NCBI GenBank assembly: GCA_016869975.1
Contig: VGCZ01000043.1
Location: 1 to 45,047, forward strand
Source of the DNA: Alphaproteobacteria bacterium
GTDB lineage: Bacteria > Pseudomonadota > Alphaproteobacteria > Reyranellales > Reyranellaceae
Length of the DNA: 45,047 bases
Reading direction: 5' to 3'
The first letter of the stretch is position 1; each line of letters opens with the position of its first letter. Both the position numbers and the translations under genes were made by a program. The notes beneath the pieces are model-generated. The model worked only from the letters and a program-made list of their open reading frames with translations. It was not told the DNA's origin and ran no database searches. Below are positions 24,631 to 30,519 of this stretch, piece by piece.

Positions 24631-24768
24631 ACCTTCCCCCGCTGGCGGGGGAAGGTGCCCGAAGGGCGGATGGGGGTGGCCGGCATAGCGGCCACACTCG
24701 ATCGTTGGGGTTGTCGCGCGAACCACCCCCATCCGGCGCTTCGCGCCACCTTCCCCCGCCAGCGGGGG
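24631..24768. repeat. Composite inverted repeat between livH and livM
   Basis: Nearly the whole 160-base gap is repeat. A hairpin with 12-base arms lies at 24631-24642/24645-24656 and a second with 7-base arms at 24753-24759/24762-24768. Together they form a larger inverted repeat: 24644-24679 is nearly the reverse complement of 24723-24760 (GGCGGGGGAAGGTG ... GGATGGGGGTGG). The last hairpin ends 5 bases before the livM ATG, and its GGGGGCAGG may serve as ribosome-binding site. This resembles mobile intergenic elements bounded by inverted ends. Confidence 0.85.
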
Positions 24769-24773
24769 CAGGC

Positions 24774-25727
24774 ATGAGCATGCGTTCCGTTCCCTTCCTG
24801 ATCGGCGCCGCCGTCTTCCTCACGGCGGCAGTGACAGCCGCGTTCGTGGTGCGCAACGAGTACGTCTTCTTCGCCGGCTTCGTGATCCTGCAGTTCATCG
24901 TGCTGGCGACGGCGTGGAACATCCTCGGCGGCTACGCCGGCTACGTGAATTTCGGCACCTCGGCCTTCGTCGGCGTCGGCATCTACACCGCCGTGGCCGT
25001 CTTCAAGTACGCCGGCGCGCCACTCTATCTGCAGATGCTCGCCGCCGCGGCGGTCGGCGCCGCGCTCGGACTGGGCGTCGGCCTGCTGACCCTGCGCCTG
25101 CGCGGCATCTTCTTCTCCATCGCCACCGTCGCCGTCACCATCATCGCCGAGACCTTGATCACCAACTGGAAGTTCGTCGGCGGCGCCACCGGGGTACAGC
25201 TGCTGCGCCCGCCACCGACCGCGCCGTTCGAGTCCTACATCAAGATGCTGTTCGTCGTCGTCGCGGTCCTGGTGGTGATAGCGGTCGCGCTGGCGCGCTA
25301 CATCCAGCTCTCCGGCGTCGGCCGCGGGTTGCGCGCGGTACGCGACGACGAGGTCGCCGCCGAATGCTCCGGCGTGCCGACGCTCAAGCTGAAGCTGCTG
25401 GCCTGCGCCATTTCCGGCGCGCTGATGTCGGCCGCCGGCGCGCCAGCGGCGATGTACCTGCAGTTCGCCGATCCGGTGAGCGCCTTCAACCTCAACTACT
25501 CGGTCTCGGCGCTGGCGATGTCGCTGATCGGCGGCACGGCGCACTGGATCGGCCCGGTGCTGGGCGCCATCCTGCTCGCCACGACCCAGCAGTTCCTCAC
25601 CGTGACCATCTCGTCCGAAGTGAACGTGCTGGTGCTGGGCGTGATGCTGGTGCTGTTCGTCGTCGGCGCGCCCGATGGCATCATCGGCCTGGCCAAGCGG
25701 GCCTGGCAGCGCTGGGGGCGGCGATGA
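24774..25727 (+). CDS. livM: Branched-chain-amino-acid-type ABC transporter permease, LivM family
   Basis: A 317-residue inner-membrane permease. Features: hydrophobic N-terminal segment FLIGAAVFLTAAVTAAFVV, the LivM hallmark LATAWNILGGYAGYVNFGTSAFVGVG, LRLRGIFFSIATVAV, and the ATPase-contact loop GRGLRAVRDDEVAAECSGVPTLKLKLLA. I place the start at the ATG at 24774; a second ATG two codons on (24780) is possible. The open frame upstream of 24774 is the repeat read through. Its TGA overlaps the livG ATG (ATGA). The product should form a heterodimer with LivH. Confidence 0.94.
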   Translation: MSMRSVPFLIGAAVFLTAAVTAAFVVRNEYVFFAGFVILQFIVLATAWNILGGYAGYVNFGTSAFVGVGIYTAVAVFKYAGAPLYLQMLAAAAVGAALGLGVGLLTLRLRGIFFSIATVAVTIIAETLITNWKFVGGATGVQLLRPPPTAPFESYIKMLFVVVAVLVVIAVALARYIQLSGVGRGLRAVRDDEVAAECSGVPTLKLKLLACAISGALMSAAGAPAAMYLQFADPVSAFNLNYSVSALAMSLIGGTAHWIGPVLGAILLATTQQFLTVTISSEVNVLVLGVMLVLFVVGAPDGIIGLAKRAWQRWGRR

Positions 25728-26452
25728 GCGATCCGTTGCTCAGCGTCAGCGGCGTGTCCAAGCGCTTCGGCGGCTTCACCGCGCTGCAGGACATCTCGCT
25801 GGAGATCCGCGCCGGCGAGCGCTTCGGCCTGATCGGCCCAAACGGCTCGGGCAAGACCACGCTCATCAACTGTATCTCCGGCGTGCTGCGCAACGACGGT
25901 GGCTCGATCCGCTTCGCCGGCCGTGAACTCGGCGGCCTGTCGGCGCATCAGCGCACGCGGCGCGGTATCGCCCGCAGCTTCCAGGTGCCCCGGCCGTTCC
26001 GCAGCATGACGGTGCTGGAGAATCTGCTGGTGGCGCTCGACTACGCGGTGATCGGCCATGGGCTGTCGGCGCGGGAGGCCGACGCCGAGGCGATGGCGAT
26101 CCTCGGCAAGATCGGCCTGGCCGAGAAGGCCGAAGCGCTCTCGGCCCAGCTCTCGCAGGTCGAACTGCGCAAGATGGAGCTGGCGCGCGCCATGGCGGCG
26201 CGGCCGAAGCTGCTGATCTCCGACGAGGCGATGGCCGGGCTGGCCGGCGCGGAGATCGACGAGGTGCTCGACACGCTGTTCAAGCTCAACGCCGAGGGCA
26301 TCACGGTGATCATGATCGAGCACATCATGCAGGCGGTGATGCGCTTCTCGCAGCGCGTGATGTGCCTCGATGCCGGGCGCGTCATCTGCGAGGGCGCGCC
26401 GCAGGCGGTTATGGACGACAAGCGCGTGCAAGAGGCCTACCTTGGCGCTTAG
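25724..26452 (+). CDS. livG: ABC transporter ATP-binding protein, LivG family
   Basis: A 242-residue cytoplasmic ATPase. Walker A GPNGSGKT is at 38-45, Q-loop Q87 in RSFQVPRPF, Walker B LLISDE at 163-168 and switch H200 in MIEHIM. The signature motif is LSQVE (143-147), unlike the LSGGQ or LSYGQ of most ABC ATPases, and the D-loop reads AGLAGAE. Some LivG subfamilies tolerate such variation, so function is still expected, with the canonical signature supplied by LivF in the heterodimer. The start overlaps the livM stop. Length is close to the LivG norm of about 250. Confidence 0.94.
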   Translation: MSDPLLSVSGVSKRFGGFTALQDISLEIRAGERFGLIGPNGSGKTTLINCISGVLRNDGGSIRFAGRELGGLSAHQRTRRGIARSFQVPRPFRSMTVLENLLVALDYAVIGHGLSAREADAEAMAILGKIGLAEKAEALSAQLSQVELRKMELARAMAARPKLLISDEAMAGLAGAEIDEVLDTLFKLNAEGITVIMIEHIMQAVMRFSQRVMCLDAGRVICEGAPQAVMDDKRVQEAYLGA

Positions 26453-27176
26453 GCTCACCGCATCGGCAATCGACGCGCGCTACGGCGCGGTGCGCGCACT
26501 CAATGGCGCGTCGATTTTCGTGGAGAGCGGCGAGACCGTGGTGCTCCTGGGCACCAACGGCAACGGCAAGAGCACCCTGATGAAATGCCTGATGGGCCTG
26601 GTGCGGCCCGTATCAGGGTCGATCACGCTGGAGGTCGACGGCGTCACGCACGATCTGACACGCCTGCCGACCGAAGAGATCGTCGGGCTGGGCGTGGCGC
26701 TGGTGCCGGAGGGCAGGCGGCTCTTCCCCAAGCTCACGGTCGAGGAAAACCTGATGCTGGGCGCCTACCGCAGGAGCGCGCGCGAGCGGACCGCGGCGAA
26801 TCTGAGCTTCGCCTACGACGCCTTCCCGGTGCTGGCCGAGCGCCGCAAGCAGCTCGCCGGCACCATGTCGGGCGGCCAGCAGCAGATGCTGGCGATCGCC
26901 CGCGCGCTGATGTCCTCGCCGCGCCTGCTGCTGGTCGACGAGCCGTCAGTGGGGTTGTCGCCGCTGCTGGTGAGCCAGACCATCACCAAGATCGAGGAGC
27001 TGAAGACACGCTTCGGGCTCACCGTGCTGATGGCCGAGCAGAACTTCCACCAGGCCGTCCGTATCGCCGATCGCGGCTACGTCATCGTCCACGGCGAGAT
27101 CGCCTTCGAAGGCAAGACCGTCGACGAGCTGCGCTCCAACGAGATCGTCAAGCAGCTGTACCTCGGCGGCGCGTAG
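26442..27176 (+). CDS. livF: ABC transporter ATP-binding protein, LivF family
   Basis: A 244-residue ATPase with a fully canonical set of motifs: Walker A GTNGNGKS (37-44), signature MSGGQQQ (142-148), Walker B LLLVDE (162-167), and the LivF hallmark VPEGRRLFPKLTVEENLMLGAY. I take TTG at 26442 as the start: it overlaps the 3' end of livG by 11 bases and yields the expected short N-terminus (M/L-ALRLTASAIDARYG); no ATG or GTG gives a better one, and the longer open frame reads livG out of frame. The stop is followed directly by a strong palindrome shared with the convergent TauD-like gene. Confidence 0.94.
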   Translation: MALRLTASAIDARYGAVRALNGASIFVESGETVVLLGTNGNGKSTLMKCLMGLVRPVSGSITLEVDGVTHDLTRLPTEEIVGLGVALVPEGRRLFPKLTVEENLMLGAYRRSARERTAANLSFAYDAFPVLAERRKQLAGTMSGGQQQMLAIARALMSSPRLLLVDEPSVGLSPLLVSQTITKIEELKTRFGLTVLMAEQNFHQAVRIADRGYVIVHGEIAFEGKTVDELRSNEIVKQLYLGGA

Positions 27177-27177
27177 T

Positions 27178-27205
27178 TCCCTCTCCCCGCAAGCGGGGAG
27201 AGGGA
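27178..27205. terminator. Palindrome filling the livF/TauD convergent gap
   Basis: Perfect 13-base arms (27178-27190; 27193-27205) with an AA loop occupy almost the entire 30-base gap between the livF TAG and the convergent TauD-like TGA. This is the clearest case in the window for a palindrome acting as a bidirectional terminator, although no U-tract follows. Confidence 0.75.
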
Positions 27206-27206
27206 G

Positions 27207-28091
27207 TCAGAAGGGACGGTCGCCGCGCACCAGCATGCGGTAGAGGCGGCGGTGCTGGCTGGGGTCGTAGTCGAAGCCGGCTTTGTGCAACGAGGCGCGG
27301 TCGTCGATGATCAGCAGATCGCCCGTCCTGTATTCATGCGTGTAGCAGAATCGAGGCTGGGTGATCCTGTCGGTCAGATCCTGCAGGAAGTCCTGCGTGT
27401 CTTCCGGCGACATGCCGGTGACCGTCTCGGTCTTGGCCTTGTGGAACCACACGGCCTTGGTGCCGGTCTCCGGGTGGGTGCGGACCAGGGGATGCACCGT
27501 CGGTGGTTTGGTCGACTCGCGCTGGGCCCTCACGATGTCGGGATTGGCGGTCGCCATCCGCGCGCTGCTGATCAGCGTGTTCTCGGTCTTCGCGCCATCG
27601 ATCCTGCGCTTCACATCGTCGGGCAGCGCCTCGTAGGCCGCGCGCGCATTGCATACCGACGTCCCGCCACCCTTGTCCGGCACCGCCACCGCGTAGAGCA
27701 TGGTGAACTTGGGCGGCAGTTCCTGGTTGGTGTGGTCGGTATGCCAGGTGGCGTTGGCGCCGACTTTCGCCGGCTGGCCCTTGCTGTCGAGGTGCCGGTT
27801 GTCGAGCACGCTGATCAGCGGAAAGCCGTCGACCAGATAGCGCCGGTTCTGGTCCTCCATGAGCTCGCCGAACATTTCGGCGGCCGCCTGCAGCTGCGCC
27901 GGCCTGAGATGCTCTTGCCCGCGAATCACCAGGACCACGTTGTCGACGACAGCGTCGTAGAGCGCCTTGCGCGTCGCGCCGTCGATCGGCCGCGCCAGAT
28001 CGATGCCCGTGACGATGGCGCCGATGTGCTGCTTGACCTTGTCGATCTTCATCGCCTGGGTCGGCATCCTGACGGCGGCGGCGGTGCTCAT
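27207..28091 (-). CDS. TauD/TfdA family Fe(II)/2-oxoglutarate dioxygenase
   Basis: A 294-residue non-haem iron oxygenase that hydroxylates its substrate while decarboxylating 2-oxoglutarate. Iron ligands appear as H117 and D119 in ATWHTDHTNQ and H269 in DDRASLHKAGFDYD, with 2-oxoglutarate-contacting arginines in HRRLYRMLVRGDRP. The N-terminal IGAIVTGIDLARPID and LVIRGQEHLRPAQL are typical of the family. The ATG at 28091 has AGGAG 8 bases upstream; an extension to 28160 has no family character. An SDR gene lies 70 bases upstream on the same strand. Family members act on taurine, 2,4-D, alkylsulfates or carnitine-type compounds; the substrate here is not readable. Confidence 0.93.
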   Translation of the reverse strand: MSTAAAVRMPTQAMKIDKVKQHIGAIVTGIDLARPIDGATRKALYDAVVDNVVLVIRGQEHLRPAQLQAAAEMFGELMEDQNRRYLVDGFPLISVLDNRHLDSKGQPAKVGANATWHTDHTNQELPPKFTMLYAVAVPDKGGGTSVCNARAAYEALPDDVKRRIDGAKTENTLISSARMATANPDIVRAQRESTKPPTVHPLVRTHPETGTKAVWFHKAKTETVTGMSPEDTQDFLQDLTDRITQPRFCYTHEYRTGDLLIIDDRASLHKAGFDYDPSQHRRLYRMLVRGDRPF

Positions 28092-28161
28092 GATCCGGCT
28101 CCTGATTCCTTGATCCACGGATCCCGCCAACAGCATCCGCCGAATGGTCGTGTCAATCAAG

Positions 28162-28926
28162 TCAGACCGGCAGCCCGGCGCGCTTGCGGAAGGCCTCGTC
28201 GCGGGTGGAGGCGTCCTGGCCGATCAAATCGTCTGCGGCGGGATCGCAGAGGTAGAGCAGCCCGCGCACCGCGTGCTCGACTGGCGCGAGGTTGCCGCGC
28301 GGAATCTGGCTGATCATGTTCATGCCCGAGGCGCGGATCTTCACCTGCATTTCGGTGTCGATCGTGCCGGGCGAGAAGCCGAAGATGCGGATGCCCTTGC
28401 CCTGGGTCTCCAGCGCGATGGCGCGCGTCATCATCGCCAGCCCCGCCTTGCCCGAGCAGTAGGCGCTCCAGCCCTCGAGCGGGCGGTAGGCGGCGCCCGA
28501 GGAGACGTTGACGATGGTGCCGCCGCCGGCCTTCAGCATGCCCTCGATCACCGCGCGCACGACGTAATACGCGCCGATCAGGTTGATCTCGATGTTGCGC
28601 GCCCACGCCTTCGGGTCCGAGCTCGCCAGCTCGGCGATCGGCTCGATCACGCCGGCGTTGTTCACGAGGATATCGAGGCCACCGAGCTTCTGCCGCGTCG
28701 CCGCCACTGCTCGCTCGACGGCGGCGAGGTCCGACACGTCGCAGGCCATCGCTTCGGCCTTGCCGCCAGACGCCACGATCTCGCGCGCCACCGCCTGTAC
28801 CGCTGCGTCATCGCGCGCGATCAGCATCACACCAGCGCCCTGCGCCGCCATGCTGCGCGCGACGCCTTCACCCAGGCCGCGGCCGGCGCCGGTGATCAGG
28901 GCGGTCTTGCCATCGAGTCGACTCAT
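28162..28926 (-). CDS. SDR family oxidoreductase
   Basis: A 254-residue classical short-chain dehydrogenase/reductase. NAD(P) motif TGAGRGLG is at 12-19, structural NNAG at 89-92, and the active site has S142/S143 (NVSSGA), Y156 and K160 (YCSGK). The residue after strand beta-2 region (LIARDD) hints at NADP preference, but this is weak. The C-terminus SFG-like region ends FRKRAGLPV. It is divergent from the maleate-isomerase-like gene at 29000 across a 73-base gap, and is followed by the TauD-like gene on the same strand. Function is probably oxidation of an alcohol or reduction of a keto intermediate in the local pathway; the substrate is unknown. Confidence 0.92.
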   Translation of the reverse strand: MSRLDGKTALITGAGRGLGEGVARSMAAQGAGVMLIARDDAAVQAVAREIVASGGKAEAMACDVSDLAAVERAVAATRQKLGGLDILVNNAGVIEPIAELASSDPKAWARNIEINLIGAYYVVRAVIEGMLKAGGGTIVNVSSGAAYRPLEGWSAYCSGKAGLAMMTRAIALETQGKGIRIFGFSPGTIDTEMQVKIRASGMNMISQIPRGNLAPVEHAVRGLLYLCDPAADDLIGQDASTRDEAFRKRAGLPV

Positions 28927-28999
28927 CGCATTGTCCTCTGTCTCATGCGCACCATCTCCTTATACTCGACCTGGGTTCGAGTGAGGGGTCTGGTCAATC

Positions 29000-29791
29000 A
29001 TGCGAAACGACAATTGGGGCGTGCGCGCCCGCATCGGCCTGTTCATCGTCGGCAACGAGGCGGTGCCCGAGGCGGAATGGTGGGCGATGGCGCCCAAAGG
29101 CGTGTCGATCCATGCCGCGCGCGTCATCGCGACCTCGCCCTGGACACGCTGGCGTGCGGACCGCAGCGGGGTCGAGCTGCCCGAAGACATGGTGCGCGGC
29201 TGCCGGCAGTTCGGCGCCATGCGCCTGAACGCGGTCGTGTTGGCGCACACCACGAGCAGCGTGGTCGGCGGCGCGGGTTGGCACGAGGCCACGGTCGCGG
29301 CGATCGGCGCGGCGCTGGGCACCGACGCTTTGGTCACCACCAACGGCCACGACACGGTCGCGGCGCTGCGCGCCAGTGGCATCCGGCGACCGTTCCTGGT
29401 TGTGCCGGCTTGGTACAGTGAGGGCACCGCCGTCACCGCGGTCGGCTACTACCGGGAGCGCGGCTTCGATCCAGCCGGCCATCTGCGCATGGACCCGGGA
29501 CCGGGCTGGCGCGCAGTGCCGCCGGAAGAACTCTATCCGCGCGGCTTTGGTTTCGAGCAGGACGTCGAGGCGCTTCATGCGCAGATCAAGGCGGCGTGCC
29601 CGTCGACTGCCGACGGCGTGCTGATCGGCGGCACGGGCTTTCGCTGCGTGGCGCTGATCGAGGCGCTGGAGACGGAACTCGGTCTGCCGGTCGTCACGGC
29701 GAACCAGGCCAGCCTGTGGCGCTGCCTGCAACACGCCGGTGTTTCGGATCCGATCGAGGGCTACGGCGCGTTGCTCAGATCTTCGCGATGA
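29000..29791 (+). CDS. Maleate isomerase/arylmalonate decarboxylase/Asp-Glu racemase family protein, atypical active site
   Basis: A 263-residue protein of the two-domain racemase superfamily, recognised by the N-terminal RARIGLFIVGNE strand, central LNAVVLAHTTSSVVGG, and C-terminal GVLIGGTGFRCVALIEALE followed by LGLPVVTANQASLWRCL. Maleate isomerases use two cysteines, one in each pseudo-symmetric half (ACTS-like and SCT-like motifs). Here the first motif is AHTTSS (82-87) with no cysteine, and the second is GGTGFRC (210-216), where the cysteine is displaced by several residues. It may therefore be a non-canonical lyase, decarboxylase or isomerase rather than a maleate isomerase. GAGGGG precedes the ATG by 9 bases. 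It is convergent with the cupin gene at 29844. Confidence 0.82.
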   Translation: MRNDNWGVRARIGLFIVGNEAVPEAEWWAMAPKGVSIHAARVIATSPWTRWRADRSGVELPEDMVRGCRQFGAMRLNAVVLAHTTSSVVGGAGWHEATVAAIGAALGTDALVTTNGHDTVAALRASGIRRPFLVVPAWYSEGTAVTAVGYYRERGFDPAGHLRMDPGPGWRAVPPEELYPRGFGFEQDVEALHAQIKAACPSTADGVLIGGTGFRCVALIEALETELGLPVVTANQASLWRCLQHAGVSDPIEGYGALLRSSR

Positions 29792-29815
29792 TCTCGCATG
29801 GGATGACTCCAAATC

Positions 29816-29840
29816 TACCTTCCCCCTCCAGGGGAAGGTA
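29816..29840. terminator. Palindrome between convergent genes
   Basis: Perfect 10-base arms TACCTTCCCC (29816-29825) and GGGGAAGGTA (29831-29840) with a 5-base loop lie in the 52-base gap between the isomerase-like gene and the convergent cupin gene, ending 3 bases from the cupin stop. It is probably a shared terminator of the ACCTTCCCC variant. Confidence 0.75.
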
Positions 29841-29843
29841 AAC

Positions 29844-30347
29844 TCAGGCCGCCTTGATATTGGAGCGCTTGATGTGGTCGAGGTTGGTGCCTTCGATGCG
29901 CACCAGCCGGGTAAGCCCGTCGCGCTTGGGCGAGTGCACCACGCCGACGTCGTAGAAGTGCGCGTCGCCGGGCTTCATCACGTAGCTCACGGTCGGCTCG
30001 ACCAGCGACGGCGCGGTCTCGTTGCCTTGCTTGACGATGCGCCAGTCGGTCATCTCGGTGTCGCCCTCGGCGAGGCCATAGATCGCCCAGCTCGGGCCGT
30101 GGTCGTGCGGCGCGCCATGCGCCGGCTTCTCGTAGACATGGCCGCAGATGCAGAAGCCCAGTTCGGGATCCTCGTAGAGCACCTTGCGCGGCTTGCACTG
30201 GTCGGCCGTCAGGTGCGTGGCGATGAAGTCCTGGTCGCGCAGTACCTTCGACACGATCTTGCACACCGCCTCCTTGCCTGATGGCCCGGCATCGGCCTTC
30301 AGGGCGGTGCGGATCTCGGTGGCGAGTTGTTCGAGCGTCTGGGGCAT
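29844..30347 (-). CDS. Cupin-fold protein resembling cysteine/thiol dioxygenases
   Basis: A 167-residue small beta-barrel protein. A 3-His iron site typical of thiol dioxygenases can be proposed: H81 and H83 in HGAPHDHGPSW and H138 in GVVHSPK; the 55-residue spacing is close to that of mammalian cysteine dioxygenase (86, 88, 140). The stretch FCICGHVYEKPAHGAPHDHG followed by WAIYGLAEGDTEMTDW is like the first cupin motif of that family. The N-terminal 60 residues are helical and also resemble cysteine dioxygenases. It may oxidise a small thiol, or may be an uncharacterised cupin binding another metal or substrate. It starts at 30347 with AGGAGAAACCC upstream. The nearby genes do not reveal a sulfur pathway beyond the TauD-like dioxygenase. 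Confidence 0.7.
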   Translation of the reverse strand: MPQTLEQLATEIRTALKADAGPSGKEAVCKIVSKVLRDQDFIATHLTADQCKPRKVLYEDPELGFCICGHVYEKPAHGAPHDHGPSWAIYGLAEGDTEMTDWRIVKQGNETAPSLVEPTVSYVMKPGDAHFYDVGVVHSPKRDGLTRLVRIEGTNLDHIKRSNIKAA

Positions 30348-30419
30348 GGGTTTCTCCTATCCTCAGGTAACGTTAGTTCAGCGTCTGGGATCGCGCTAGC
30401 ATCGATCGCGAGAACCGCC

Positions 30420-30496
30420 GTTATCCCGAGCGCAGCGAGGGATCTCCTCGGCAGGAGTCCCGGTCGCAGGAGAGTCCTCGCCGCGCTCGGAATGAC
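30420..30496. repeat. Long imperfect inverted repeat upstream of ppc
   Basis: The left arm at 30420-30444 (GTTATCCCGAGCGCAGCGAGGGATC) resembles the left arm of the element at 3605-3629, differing at only a few bases; the right arm at 30474-30496 (GTCCTCGCCGCGCTCGGAATGAC) is its near reverse complement. The element ends 23 bases before the ppc ATG, so it lies in the 5' leader or promoter region of ppc. Confidence 0.75.
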
Positions 30497-30519
30497 TGAG
30501 GTGTGTGGAGGCAGAGCCG

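Noticed and set aside
24631-24768. Insertion sequence between livH and livM
   Set aside because: There is no transposase frame and no target-site duplication I can identify; it is described as a composite repeat instead.
23570-24922. A 450-codon minus-strand frame across livH
   Set aside because: It is antisense to a clearly conserved permease gene and crosses the composite repeat.
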